Positions 15,211 through 23,409 of a stretch of DNA of 64,000 nucleotides are shown here, one piece after another. How positions within the stretch are numbered: the first letter of the stretch is position 1; the number at the start of each line of letters is the position of its first letter. A model generated the notes under the pieces. The model was not told where the DNA came from. It did no database searches and saw nothing but the letters and a program-made list of their open reading frames with translations. The stretch is from the NCBI GenBank assembly GCA_904418995.1, contig CAJFQF010000005.1, forward strand, positions 1 through 64,000, read 5' to 3'. A program made the translations under genes and the position numbers. This DNA comes from Heritagella_A intestinalis. Its GTDB lineage: Bacteria > Bacillota > Clostridia > Oscillospirales > Acutalibacteraceae.

Positions 15211-16338
15211 ATGAAACTAAAAAGAAATAAGAAAAGATATCGTTATGCTTCCGGCCGCCGCCGGCTGTACACCCGCCGTTTTATGATTGTGAGTATCTGC
15301 GCAATTTTGGCAGCCGCCATTGTGTCGGCGGTCATTTTTATTGGAAGCCAGCTGATGCCCCGGGTTCCTGTCGCTTCCGAAGGCCCTTCCCAGAGCTCTC
15401 AGAGTTCCGCCAGTTCGGAGAAGCCATCTTCCGAGGAGTCTTCCCAGCCTTCTTCCGAAAGCAGTGAAAGCCAGGAGGAGCCCAGCTCGCAGCCTTCTTC
15501 CGAGCCGTCCTCTTCTCAGCCGGAGGTTTCCGTAGCGGATGACGCGCCGGCCTACCAGAAGAAATACCCGGACCTGTATGTGACAGACCGGCCCAAGATG
15601 CATGTGCTGGACGACGACGACAAGGTGGTCTATCTGACCTTTGACGACGGCCCCAGTGATTTGACGGCGCCGCTGCTGGATGTATTGAAGAAGTACAACG
15701 CGAAAGCTACCTTCTTTAACTGCTGCCAATCGGACTATCAGGAGGAATTTGCCCCTCTGATGAAGCGCTGCGTGGACGAGGGCCACACTGTGGCGGTACA
15801 TACCTATTCCCATCAGTTCAAAGAGGTTTATCAGTCTGTAGAGGCGTATCTGGACGACTTTTATAAGATGTATAAGCTCATTGAGGAAACCACCGGGCAA
15901 AAGCCCGCCAACTTCTTCCGCTTCCCTGGAGGCAGTAAGAACGGTTACAACGGGGATGTGTATCAGGATATTATCAAGGAAATGACCCGCCGGGGCTTTA
16001 TCTATTATGATTGGGACGGGGATTCCGGCGATGCGGCCGGCGGCAATGTTTCCGGCGCTACTATCTACGCCAATACCATGGACGCCATCCATAAGGGCTG
16101 CAATATCATCCTTATGCACAACATTTTTGATAAAAAGGCAACCTTGGAGCAGGTGGGCAAGATTATCAAAACCGCCCAGAAAGAGGGCTATGAGTTCAAA
16201 GCCCTGGACGGCACTCTTGACCCCAGCCACGGTTATCTGATGACCACCAAGGAGTTTGTTTCCGCCGCTATGGACAGCCAGTTTATCCAGCTTTCTGATT
16301 GGCGTATGGAAAAGGAAAAGGCCAAGGGGAATCGCTGA
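15211..16338 (+). CDS. Membrane-anchored polysaccharide deacetylase (NodB domain)
   Basis: A 375-residue carbohydrate esterase family 4 protein. A basic start (KLKRNKKRYRYASGRRR) and one hydrophobic helix (about 24-46) anchor it outside the membrane. A Ser/Glu/Pro-rich spacer (about 55-105) leads to the NodB domain (about 135-330). Catalytic motifs are YLTFDDGPSD, HTYSHQ, FRFPGGS, YYDWDGDSGD and ILMHN. It should deacetylate GlcNAc or MurNAc in peptidoglycan, giving lysozyme resistance or wall remodelling. AAGGAG lies 8 nt before the ATG at 15211. It is monocistronic with its own promoter and terminator. Confidence 0.92.
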   Translation: MKLKRNKKRYRYASGRRRLYTRRFMIVSICAILAAAIVSAVIFIGSQLMPRVPVASEGPSQSSQSSASSEKPSSEESSQPSSESSESQEEPSSQPSSEPSSSQPEVSVADDAPAYQKKYPDLYVTDRPKMHVLDDDDKVVYLTFDDGPSDLTAPLLDVLKKYNAKATFFNCCQSDYQEEFAPLMKRCVDEGHTVAVHTYSHQFKEVYQSVEAYLDDFYKMYKLIEETTGQKPANFFRFPGGSKNGYNGDVYQDIIKEMTRRGFIYYDWDGDSGDAAGGNVSGATIYANTMDAIHKGCNIILMHNIFDKKATLEQVGKIIKTAQKEGYEFKALDGTLDPSHGYLMTTKEFVSAAMDSQFIQLSDWRMEKEKAKGNR

Positions 16339-16346
16339 ACAAAATA

Positions 16347-16410
16347 AAATCGGAGAGCCGTATGCTAAAAGGCATGCAACCTGCCTTTTAGCAGCGCTCT
16401 CCGATTTTTT
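16347..16410. terminator. Bidirectional terminator
   Basis: A long hairpin: AAAATCGGAGAGC pairs with GCTCTCCGATTTT, with an inner stem TGCTAAAAGGCA/TGCCTTTTAGCA. It lies between convergent genes and has T-rich flanks on both strands. Confidence 0.88.
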
Positions 16411-16416
16411 ATACTT

Positions 16417-17376
16417 TTATGGCCATTGCCGGAATTCTTTCAAAAACCAGATATCCCGCGCCCGGAATTCCCGGCCCCGCAGATATTCCAAGGAACCGGC
16501 GTCGCTGGTAAAGGAAAATTGCAGGTAGTAGGAGTACAGGGCTTGATAGGGAAAGCCGGTCTTTTTGTTTACGGCGTTTCTCCCGTATTTGCCGTCCCCG
16601 GCCAGAGGGTGGCCGATGGAGGCCAGGTGGGCCCGTATCTGGTGGGTGCGGCCTGTGAGAAGCTCCACTTCCAGCAGGGAAAATCCCTGTCTTTCCTCTA
16701 AGACCCGGTAGCGGGTGCGGATGCTCCGGGTGTTGGCGGTAGGCCGGTTGGAAATGTATACCCGGTTTTGGCTTTCATTTTTCTCCAAAAAGCCCTCCAA
16801 AGTATCCTCCTGCCGGGGCATCTTCCCGCAGACCACACACAGATATTTTTTGGTCAGCTCCCGCGCCCGGAGCTTCTCGTTGAGAATCCGCAGGGTTTCC
16901 GCGTTTTTAGCAGCCAATACAATCCCGCCGGTATTCCGGTCAATGCGGTTTACCAGGGCCGGCGCAAAGGAGTTTTCCGCTTCCGGGTCATATTCCCCTT
17001 TGTCATAGAGATAGTGCTGCACCCGGGCGATGAGGGAGTCAAAGTGATAGTGTTCGTCCGGATGGACGATGAGACCCGGCTTTTTGTCCAGCAGCAGCAG
17101 GTTTTCGTCCTCATAGACGATAGAGAGCTTTTTGGGTGCTTTCAAAAAATCGTAGGCCTTGGGCTCTTTTTGAAAAAATTCGTCCTTCAGATACAGAGTG
17201 AGCACGTCTCCCGGCTGCAGCCGGGTGGAGATTTCGCAGCGTTTCCCATTGCACTTGATGTCCTTTTTCCGGATGCTCTTATAGAGCATGGATTGGGGCA
17301 GATTGGGAAAGCTCTTGGTCAAAAACTTATCCAGACGCTGATTGGCGTCGTTGGGCTGAATGACAATGGTTTTCAC
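16417..17376 (-). CDS. RluA family pseudouridine synthase
   Basis: A 319-residue RNA pseudouridine synthase. An N-terminal S4-type domain (NQRLDKFLTKSFPNLPQSMLY, KKDIKCNGKR) is followed by the catalytic core: GLIVHPDE, the active-site Asp in NRIDRNTGGIVLAAKN and LTGRTHQIRAHLASIGHPLAGDGKYG. It should modify uridines in rRNA or tRNA; the site is not predictable. GTG at 17376 is preceded 7 nt upstream by AAAGGAG and gives normal length; the frame continues upstream without a site. Confidence 0.9.
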   Translation of the reverse strand: MKTIVIQPNDANQRLDKFLTKSFPNLPQSMLYKSIRKKDIKCNGKRCEISTRLQPGDVLTLYLKDEFFQKEPKAYDFLKAPKKLSIVYEDENLLLLDKKPGLIVHPDEHYHFDSLIARVQHYLYDKGEYDPEAENSFAPALVNRIDRNTGGIVLAAKNAETLRILNEKLRARELTKKYLCVVCGKMPRQEDTLEGFLEKNESQNRVYISNRPTANTRSIRTRYRVLEERQGFSLLEVELLTGRTHQIRAHLASIGHPLAGDGKYGRNAVNKKTGFPYQALYSYYLQFSFTSDAGSLEYLRGREFRARDIWFLKEFRQWP

Positions 17377-17466
17377 AAAAACGCTCCTTTGGTTCGGTTT
17401 GAAGAAGGGCAAGGGAAGAGGGAGGACAATCCGCAATAAAAGCGAAATTCTTCCAAAAAAATTTCC

Positions 17467-17496
17467 GCATAAATGTCTGGCTGCGGCAGATACTAA
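17467..17496 (+). promoter_or_regulatory. Candidate forespore-sigma promoter
   Basis: GCATA (17467-17471), 17 nt, then GATACTA (17489-17495), one base from the CATWMTA forespore consensus, with G-x-x-x-A-x-A-C-T also fitting sigma-F. It lies about 140 nt before the Asn/Ser-rich gene. Confidence 0.3.
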
Positions 17497-17635
17497 CCAG
17501 CGTGAAGGGATCAAAGGTTGAAAATATACGTTTCCGCCTGGGGTTTGTGTCTCCTGTACGGGAAACCACCGTGCAGTTGGGCAAAAACGAAGCCGGCACA
17601 GCCCTCATCCCTGAGAGAAAGGAATGGTCAACATC

Positions 17636-17878
17636 ATGGAAAATCAGAACAACATGAACCACATGAATAACACCAACTCTACCCAGCAGACCAACTCTGT
17701 GAACGCCCGGAGCCAAACTGGTTCCAACCAGGCTGGTTCCCGGAAGAAGGCTTCCAATAAGAAGTCTCAGAACGCCCAGAACGTCAGCACCACGGAGTAC
17801 AACCAGTCCTCCAACTGTGCCCATAACGGTTCCAACTGCGGTCACAACAGCACCAATTCCAGCTCCAACTGCAGATAA
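17636..17878 (+). CDS. Asn/Ser/Gln-rich small protein with Cys-His tail
   Basis: An 80-residue protein with almost no hydrophobic residues. It begins MENQNNMNHMNNTNS, has a basic middle (SRKKASNKKSQ) and ends in repeated N-C/H-N units (NCAHNGSNCGHNS...NCR). I recognise no domain. The composition recalls gamma-type small acid-soluble spore proteins, while the Cys/His tail recalls spore-surface proteins or metal binding. AAAGGA is 12 nt before ATG 17636; an ATG at 17624 is too close. A strong terminator follows, so it is a real single-gene transcript. Function is unknown. Confidence 0.65.
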   Translation: MENQNNMNHMNNTNSTQQTNSVNARSQTGSNQAGSRKKASNKKSQNAQNVSTTEYNQSSNCAHNGSNCGHNSTNSSSNCR

Positions 17879-17919
17879 CCCTCTGCTTGCGGGCCGGAAT
17901 ACCGGCTTTCCTCTCTGAA

Positions 17920-17968
17920 GGGCTGATGAGAGTTTCCCACTGGGAAGACCCTCATCAGCCCTTTTTTT
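17920..17968 (+). terminator. Terminator of the Asn/Ser-rich gene
   Basis: A perfect 11-bp stem GGGCTGATGAG/CTCATCAGCCC with an inner TTCCCA/TGGGAA hairpin, then seven T. The distal arm contains the stop codon of the convergent yitT-type gene. Confidence 0.92.
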
Positions 17969-18896
17969 CGTGGGAAGCGCTGCGGCTTTTGACAGCCCGG
18001 ATGATCTCCTTGAGGGTCTTATCATCGCTCCGGGCCGGCCGGAAGCCTTCGCCGGTAATTTCTCCGGCCTCGCCCACAATAACGAAGGCATCCCGGTCGG
18101 TGTTGTGGATAATGTCGTTGATTTTTGCCACCTCGTACCGGCGCACCGCGCAGAGGAGCATCTCGCTTTCTTCTCCGCTGTAGCCTCCCTGGGCGGGAAT
18201 TACCGTCACGCCCCGGTCGATTTGTTCTAAGATCTTCTGTTTGATTTCCTCGTTCTTTTTGGAAATAATGAAATACATTTTTCCAGTACCGGCGTCTGTG
18301 CCGTACAGCACCGTGTCAATCACCCGGGTGCTGACAAAGATAGCAATGGTGGCATACAAGGCGCTTTCCAGCTGCTGGTATACCAGGGCCGAAGCTGCGA
18401 TAATCACCATATCCACTGCCAGCATGAGCTTCCCCATCGAAAGATGGCGGAAATGCCGGCCCAAAAGCCGAGCGATCATATCCGTGCCGCCGGTGGTGCT
18501 GCCCCGCATAAACACCAACCCCAGGCCGATCCCTTCCAGCACGCCGCCGAAAATCGCCGCCAGGAGCGGGTTTCCATCATAGGCCGGCAGTATCAGTCCC
18601 ATGGTGTCAATGGCCACGGAAAAGATGATAATGGCTGCAATACTCTTGGCCACCAGCTTATAGCCGATTTCCAAAACAGCCCAAATGATAATGGGAATAT
18701 TGATGAGCATGTTCACCATACCGATGGGCGTGACGAAAAGATAGTTGAGCATGGTCCCAATACCGGTGATACCACCCGGAGCGATCTGGTTGGGGGCGGT
18801 GAACATATTGATGGCCACCGCGTCAATCAGGCTGCCCAGCAAAAAGAACAGCAGATCCATGGACATGGTTTTGGCCTTGCCCTTTAAATTCGTCAT
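17955..18896 (-). CDS. YitT family membrane protein (DUF161/DUF2179)
   Basis: A 313-residue protein. The first 210 residues hold five to six helices of two DUF161 repeats (IAPGGITGIGTMLNYLF, FMRGSTTGGTDMIARLL). The C-terminal DUF2179 domain (about 225-300) contains GYSGEESEMLLCAVRRYE. The family is widespread in Firmicutes and its role is unknown. GGAGGTG 7 nt upstream sets ATG 18896. It is the last gene of the rplU-to-yitT minus-strand run, 74 nt after mrnC. Confidence 0.88.
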   Translation of the reverse strand: MTNLKGKAKTMSMDLLFFLLGSLIDAVAINMFTAPNQIAPGGITGIGTMLNYLFVTPIGMVNMLINIPIIIWAVLEIGYKLVAKSIAAIIIFSVAIDTMGLILPAYDGNPLLAAIFGGVLEGIGLGLVFMRGSTTGGTDMIARLLGRHFRHLSMGKLMLAVDMVIIAASALVYQQLESALYATIAIFVSTRVIDTVLYGTDAGTGKMYFIISKKNEEIKQKILEQIDRGVTVIPAQGGYSGEESEMLLCAVRRYEVAKINDIIHNTDRDAFVIVGEAGEITGEGFRPARSDDKTLKEIIRAVKSRSASHEKKG

Positions 18897-18970
18897 AACA
18901 AACACCTCCAAATCGCGAACAAATTGCGTAAAAGCGGGAACCTGCCTTTCGCGCCGCGTCATTTTACAGC

Positions 18971-19363
18971 TTACTCTTCCATACAAATGGCAAACAGCTC
19001 TCGCAGGCGCTCTGTCTTTCCGCTGAGATACAAATATCCAAATAATGCTTCAAAGGCCGTAGCCGCGTGGTAATCCGCCACCGAGGCGCTTTTGGGCACA
19101 TGGTTCACATGGGCGTTGCGGCCCCGCTGATAGGCCCCTTGTTCCTCTTCTGTCAAATGGGGCAGCAGCTTTTGAGAAAATTTCGCCTGGGCCGCCGCGC
19201 ACACCTGCTCCACCGAACGCTGGTGGAGCTTTTTTACCGGGCAGTTTCCCTGGCATACCAGCCGCTCCCGGACAAACAGCTCAAACACACAGTCCCCCAC
19301 AAAAGCCAGGGTCAAGGGGCTGAGCTGCCGGGGGTCGCAGTCTTGATTCAATAGACGTTCCAC
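18971..19363 (-). CDS. mrnC: Mini-ribonuclease III
   Basis: A 130-residue enzyme consisting only of an RNase III catalytic fold without the dsRNA-binding domain. LTLAFVGDCVFELFVRERL carries the first acidic residues and DYHAATAFEALFGYLYLSG the second set. In Bacillus Mini-III matures 23S rRNA ends. In many Firmicutes it lies by cysS; here it follows obgE after 13 nt in a ribosome-assembly operon, which fits the role. Confidence 0.92.
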   Translation of the reverse strand: MERLLNQDCDPRQLSPLTLAFVGDCVFELFVRERLVCQGNCPVKKLHQRSVEQVCAAAQAKFSQKLLPHLTEEEQGAYQRGRNAHVNHVPKSASVADYHAATAFEALFGYLYLSGKTERLRELFAICMEE

Positions 19364-19376
19364 AGACTGCCCCCTT

Positions 19377-20651
19377 TTATTCTACGAAATCAAATTGCAG
19401 GTCATACAGGTTGACTTCATCGCCCTCTTCACAGCCAGCCTCTCGCAGGGCGTCGATAACGCCGGTCTGGATGAGTACCCGCTGGAAATACTGGAGGGAT
19501 TCGTAGTCATCGAAATTGACGGACTCTATCAGATGCAGGAGCCACTCTCCGGTGACTTCGTAGACGTGGGCGTCCCGCTTGGTGACCTGTACCTGGGTGT
19601 TGCCCAGTTCTTCCACGGGCTTCTGGGGCGCAGGCTCCGCCTCGAACCGCCGCACCGGCGGCAGGCTCTGAAGCATCTCCTGGATTTTCTTCAGCAAGGG
19701 GTCTACATCATAACGGATGGCGGCCATGATGGGGAAGAAGAGGTAGCCCTTGCTCTCCACATACTGGCGGAAATCCGCAATCTGCTCGTCAGTGGCCAGG
19801 TCGCACTTGTTGCCGGCCACCAGCATGGGCCGTTCCGCCAGCTCCGGGTTGAATTTTTTCAGTTCCCCGTTGATGATTTCAAAATCCTCTTTGGGGTCCC
19901 GGCCCTCGCTGCCTGCCACGTCCACAATGTGAACCAGCAGACGGCAGCGCTCCACATGCCGCAGGAACTGATGCCCCAGGCCGGCGCCCTCTCCGGCGCC
20001 CTCAATGAGGCCGGGGATGTCCGCCATAACAAAGGAGCTGCCTTCGCCCATGCGCACTACCCCCAGCACCGGAGTCAGGGTGGTGAAGTGATAGTTGGCG
20101 ATATTGGGTTTGGCCTCGCTGACTACGGAAACCAGGGTGGATTTGCCCACATTGGGATAGCCCACCAGGCCCACGTCTGCCAGGAGCTTTAACTCCAACT
20201 GTACCTCGAATTCTTCGCCGGGGGTGCCGGGCTTGGCAAAGCGGGGCACCTGCCGGGTGGGGGTGGCAAAGTGAGCGTTGCCCCAGCCGCCCCGGCCGCC
20301 TTTGGCGATGATTTGGGGCTCGTCCCCGGACATATCCGCCAGGAGCCGGCCGGTTTCCGCCTCTTTTACCAGAGTGCCCCGGGGCACCCGGATGACACAG
20401 TCCTCGCCGCCCTTGCCGAAGCACCGGCCTCCCCGGCCGTTTTCCCCGTTGGGGGCTGTATATTTCCGCTTGTAGCGGAAATCCGCCAGGGTGGAGAGGT
20501 TGTCGTCCACCTGGAACACGATATTGCCGCCCTTGCCGCCGTCGCCGCCGTCCGGACCGCCGGCAGCCACATATTTTTCCCGCCGGAAGGAAACCGCGCC
20601 GTTGCCGCCGCTTCCCGCTTTAATTTTAATTTTTGCGATATCGACAAACAT
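19377..20651 (-). CDS. obgE: Ribosome-assembly GTPase Obg
   Basis: A 424-residue GTPase of 50S maturation and stress signalling. The glycine-rich Obg fold (about 1-158, GSGGNGAVSFRREKYVAAGGPDGG) precedes the G domain (G1 GYPNVGKSTLV, G3 DIPGLIEGA, G4 NKCD) and an OCT C-terminal domain (about 345-424). GGAGG precedes ATG 20651. It follows rpmA but a hairpin terminator lies in the 88-nt gap with no clear promoter after it, so expression may depend on read-through. Confidence 0.96.
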   Translation of the reverse strand: MFVDIAKIKIKAGSGGNGAVSFRREKYVAAGGPDGGDGGKGGNIVFQVDDNLSTLADFRYKRKYTAPNGENGRGGRCFGKGGEDCVIRVPRGTLVKEAETGRLLADMSGDEPQIIAKGGRGGWGNAHFATPTRQVPRFAKPGTPGEEFEVQLELKLLADVGLVGYPNVGKSTLVSVVSEAKPNIANYHFTTLTPVLGVVRMGEGSSFVMADIPGLIEGAGEGAGLGHQFLRHVERCRLLVHIVDVAGSEGRDPKEDFEIINGELKKFNPELAERPMLVAGNKCDLATDEQIADFRQYVESKGYLFFPIMAAIRYDVDPLLKKIQEMLQSLPPVRRFEAEPAPQKPVEELGNTQVQVTKRDAHVYEVTGEWLLHLIESVNFDDYESLQYFQRVLIQTGVIDALREAGCEEGDEVNLYDLQFDFVE

Positions 20652-20690
20652 GGAAATCCGCCTCCCTGTTCTATTTTTTCTGAATAACAG

Positions 20691-20724
20691 TAAAAAATCC
20701 CGGGCCATCGCTGTCCCGGGATTT
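20691..20724 (-). terminator. Terminator/attenuator between rpmA and obgE
   Basis: A perfect 8-bp stem ATCCCGGG/CCCGGGAT with a 10-nt loop is followed on the minus strand by TTTTTTA. It would end rplU-prp-rpmA transcripts while letting a fraction continue. Confidence 0.8.
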
Positions 20725-20739
20725 TCTCTTCATCAATTC

Positions 20740-21024
20740 TTACTGCTCAACGCTGTAAACGCTGACCTTCTTGCGGTCGCGGCCCATGCGCTCGAACTTG
20801 ACCGTCCCGTCAATCAGGGCGAACAAAGAATCGTCGGAGCCTCTGCCCACGTTCTCACCGGGATGGATGTGCGTGCCGCGCTGCTTCACCAGGATGTTGC
20901 CGGCCAGAACGAACTGACCGTCAGCGCGCTTCACACCAAGGCGCTTGGACTCGGAGTCACGGCCGTTCTTGGTGGAACCCATACCTTTCTTATGAGCAAA
21001 AAGCTGGATGTTGATCTTCAGCAT
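20740..21024 (-). CDS. rpmA: 50S ribosomal protein L27 (precursor)
   Basis: A 94-residue L27 that contacts the tRNA acceptor ends at the peptidyl-transferase centre. It begins MLKINIQLFA-HKKGMGSTKNGRDS. The first residues up to FA are the Firmicutes-specific N-terminal extension that must be removed by Prp for L27 to function. The Prp gene lies immediately upstream, 2 nt away. Its length is normal and it belongs to the rplU-prp-rpmA operon. Confidence 0.97.
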   Translation of the reverse strand: MLKINIQLFAHKKGMGSTKNGRDSESKRLGVKRADGQFVLAGNILVKQRGTHIHPGENVGRGSDDSLFALIDGTVKFERMGRDRKKVSVYSVEQ

Positions 21025-21026
21025 AC

Positions 21027-21350
21027 TTACACCTCCAAATAATTAACGCTGATACAATCGGGATACTGCTCTTCCAGGCCCGTCATATGCAGGCGGAACC
21101 CGGCCAGGCAGTCGCGGCACCGGGAGAGATCTTTTTCTTCCCGTATCCAAAGCCGCATTTCGCCTTCTCCCACGTCAATTTCCGCGGGGATGTGCAGGAT
21201 GTCGGTGATGGTGTTGGCGGTAAGATAGGCCGCGGAGGAAACCGCTGCGCACACAATATCTTCGCCCGGTTCACCGGCTTCTGCGTGGCCATTCATGATA
21301 AAGCCTATCATGCGGCCGTCACGCAGGGTGAGAAAGTAGACATAAATCAT
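21027..21350 (-). CDS. prp: Ribosomal-processing cysteine protease Prp
   Basis: A 107-residue cysteine protease that cuts the N-terminal extension of L27. The catalytic pair is visible as His in GFIMNGHAEAG (about residue 22) and Cys in DIVCAAVSSAAY (about 34). The gene is sandwiched between rplU and rpmA, its usual place, with gaps of 3 and 2 nt. The L27 extension ending QLFA matches the expected cut site. Confidence 0.94.
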   Translation of the reverse strand: MIYVYFLTLRDGRMIGFIMNGHAEAGEPGEDIVCAAVSSAAYLTANTITDILHIPAEIDVGEGEMRLWIREEKDLSRCRDCLAGFRLHMTGLEEQYPDCISVNYLEV

Positions 21351-21353
21351 CGC

Positions 21354-21662
21354 TTATGCGTTGATAGCCTCGATCTGCACCTTGGTGTAGGGCTGACGAT
21401 GGCCCATCTTGCGCTTTTCGCCCTTCTTGGGCTTGTAAGTAAACACTGTGATCTTCTTTGCCTTGCCGTTCTTCAGCACTTTGCCGGTAACGGTGGCGCC
21501 TTCCACATAGGGCTTGCCAACCTTCAGGCCGTCCTCGCCGCAGATGGCGACAACCTGAAAATCAACGGTGGAGTTCTCTTCTGCTGCAAGCTTCTCGACG
21601 AAAACTACGTCGCCGTACTGTACCTTGTACTGCTTGCCGCCGGTTTCAATAATTGCAAACAT
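21354..21662 (-). CDS. rplU: 50S ribosomal protein L21
   Basis: A 102-residue L21, beginning MFAIIETGGKQYKVQ and ending with the 23S-binding stretch KRKMGHRQPYTKVQIEAI. It is the first gene of the rplU-prp-rpmA operon and is preceded by a leader of about 85 nt with a consensus promoter. Confidence 0.97.
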   Translation of the reverse strand: MFAIIETGGKQYKVQYGDVVFVEKLAAEENSTVDFQVVAICGEDGLKVGKPYVEGATVTGKVLKNGKAKKITVFTYKPKKGEKRKMGHRQPYTKVQIEAINA

Positions 21663-21748
21663 GAATCGAAGGCCCTGCCTTTTCTATAAACTCGCTATTC
21701 CCAGGCGGGTTTGTCCGCTTATTGCTCTCGCAGCCCGGAATATGCGGC
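21663..21748 (-). promoter_or_regulatory. Putative L21 leader in the rplU 5' UTR
   Basis: The untranslated leader between the promoter and rplU carries small hairpins (for example GCGG-ACAAAC-CCGC) and the stretch CCTGGGAATAGCGAG. L21 leaders that bind the protein for feedback control are known in Firmicutes. I infer it from position and folding; a covariance search would be needed for proof. Confidence 0.45.
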
Positions 21749-21754
21749 TTACAC

Positions 21755-21783
21755 AGGATAGCATATCCCGTCAAATTTGTCAA
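21755..21783 (-). promoter_or_regulatory. Sigma-A promoter of rplU operon
   Basis: On the minus strand TTGACA (21783-21778), 17 nt, TATCCT (21760-21755). Confidence 0.85.
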
Positions 21784-21850
21784 GGGAAAATCGGCCTTTT
21801 TACGGGGAAAATTCCGGGTTTTATGGCCCTTTTCGGTCCGATGGGACATA

Positions 21851-21879
21851 TTGAAAAGAGGGCGGAGTTTTGGTATACT
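21851..21879 (+). promoter_or_regulatory. Sigma-A promoter of the DtxR-type regulator
   Basis: TTGAAA (21851-21856), 17 nt, TATACT (21874-21879) with a TGG extended -10. A leader of about 110 nt follows, containing GCTATCC/GGATAG arms that could form a long hairpin. Confidence 0.85.
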
Positions 21880-21994
21880 GTACGTAATGCGATTTGACAG
21901 CCGGCGGCTATCCAGCGGGCCGGGCTGCGCGGAGGATAGGGCTTCATGGATGCAGGGGGTTCCCGTCCTCAAAAAACTCCAGGGAGGAGATTGT

Positions 21995-22360
21995 TTGAAA
22001 ATCCACGAATCTGCTGAGAACTATCTTGAAACCATCTTGATCCTGCAGCAGCGCAAGGGGTCGGTCCGGGCCATTGATATTGTCAACGAGCTGGATTACA
22101 CCAAGCCCAGCGTCAGTGTGGCCATGAAGAACCTGCGGGAAAACGGGTATGTAAAGGTTTCGCCGGAAGGCCATATTACGCTGACGCCCAAGGGCATGGA
22201 AATCGCTGAGACCATGTATGAACGGCACACCTTGATTTCCAATTGGCTGGAGCGCCTGGGGGTGGATGCCAAAACGGCGGTAGAGGATGCCTGCCGTATT
22301 GAACATGTGATCAGCGCTGAGAGCTTTGAAGCCATCAAACGGCACGTCAACAACACCTGA
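21995..22360 (+). CDS. DtxR/MntR-type metal-dependent regulator
   Basis: A 121-residue repressor with a winged helix (HESAENYLETILILQQRKGSVRAIDIVNELDYTKPSVSVAMKNL) and the short metal-binding/dimerisation domain (HTLISNWLERLGVD, DACRIEHVISAESFEAIKRH). The SH3-like third domain is absent, as in MntR. Fe or Mn sensing cannot be decided. A TTG at 21995, 7 nt after GGAGG, is the only supported start; the frame continues upstream past the promoter. Confidence 0.88.
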   Translation: MKIHESAENYLETILILQQRKGSVRAIDIVNELDYTKPSVSVAMKNLRENGYVKVSPEGHITLTPKGMEIAETMYERHTLISNWLERLGVDAKTAVEDACRIEHVISAESFEAIKRHVNNT

Positions 22361-22380
22361 ATCCGGGCCCGGAGGCTGTT

Positions 22381-23226
22381 TCAGCCGCCGGGCTCGCTGT
22401 TCTCCTCATCGTCTTCTTCCTCCGGCCCCAGCTCCAGCCCCAAGAAAGGGAGGTCGCTGACCATGCGCCCGGATTCGGGATGCAGCAGGGTTTCCCGGCG
22501 CTGGGTGTGCTCCGCGTAAAGCTGGGACATAATGCCCGAAGACGCCATGGAAAGGCAGTCGGTGTCCGTGATGATGAGGTGGTCATATAGCGTCACATTC
22601 AGAGGTTCCAGAGCCCAGATCACCTGCCGGGTTGCGGCGATGTCTCCGGCGGAAGGCATGGCCCGGCCGCTGGGATGGTTGTGGGCCATGACGGCGGTCA
22701 CAGCATTGTAGCGGGCCGCCAGGGTAACCAGCCGGTTGGCATAAATGGGCACAGCGCCCACAGAGCCTTCGCCGATAATGTCGCAGAAGGTGGCTTTTCC
22801 CCGGCTGTCCAGCAGCAATAGGGCAATGGCTTCCTTCCGCCGTCCCAAAAACCGGGGACGCAGGAGCTTCAGGGCTTCTTCCGAGCTGTAGACCCGGACG
22901 CCGCCCTTTTCCTGATCCACTACATAGCGCCGGCAGATTTCCGGTATCATTTTGATGAGTACAGCGCTGGAAGGTCCCACGCCGCTTACTTCCAGCAGTT
23001 CCTCGTAAGGCGCGTCAAACACCGCCGAAAAGGAGCCGAACCGGTCGATAAGAGCGTGAGCGATGGGATTGGTGTCGCCTCGTGGAATAGAGTAAAACAG
23101 CAAAAATTCCAGCGCCACATGGGGCTCCATGTCCTCCATGCCGCTTTTCAGGAACTTTTCCCGCACCCGTTCCCGGTGGCCCTCGTGAAGATTCTTCTTT
23201 GTCTGCTTTTTCGGTTTCTCAGTCAT
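22381..23226 (-). CDS. radC: RadC family JAB-domain protein
   Basis: A 281-residue protein with an N-terminal helix-hairpin-helix region (LLEVSGVGPSSAVLIK) and the C-terminal RadC/MPN metallo-domain bearing AHNHPSGRAMPSAGD. Despite the name, no DNA-repair activity is proven for the family. It has an acidic tail (EEEDDEEN). Convergent with the DtxR gene; the shared gap forms a GC hairpin (about 22367-22394) without a T run. Confidence 0.93.
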   Translation of the reverse strand: MTEKPKKQTKKNLHEGHRERVREKFLKSGMEDMEPHVALEFLLFYSIPRGDTNPIAHALIDRFGSFSAVFDAPYEELLEVSGVGPSSAVLIKMIPEICRRYVVDQEKGGVRVYSSEEALKLLRPRFLGRRKEAIALLLLDSRGKATFCDIIGEGSVGAVPIYANRLVTLAARYNAVTAVMAHNHPSGRAMPSAGDIAATRQVIWALEPLNVTLYDHLIITDTDCLSMASSGIMSQLYAEHTQRRETLLHPESGRMVSDLPFLGLELGPEEEDDEENSEPGG

Positions 23227-23409
23227 TGGATATACGGCCTCGATCCCATAGAAAATTTTAAATGCATCGTTTCCGATTTTGCAATTCTTTTATTCAAATA
23301 TACCAGAAGTTTTACGGCCTGTAAAGGGGTTGATGCGCAAAAGATCGCCCAATAGGTCTGTGCTTATTTTCCAAAAAACAGCCGAATCCAGAAAGGAGAT
23401 AGACACGGA

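Noticed and set aside
22367..22394. GC hairpin between the DtxR-type gene and radC
   Set aside because: The stem is good but neither strand has a U tract, so I do not call it a terminator.
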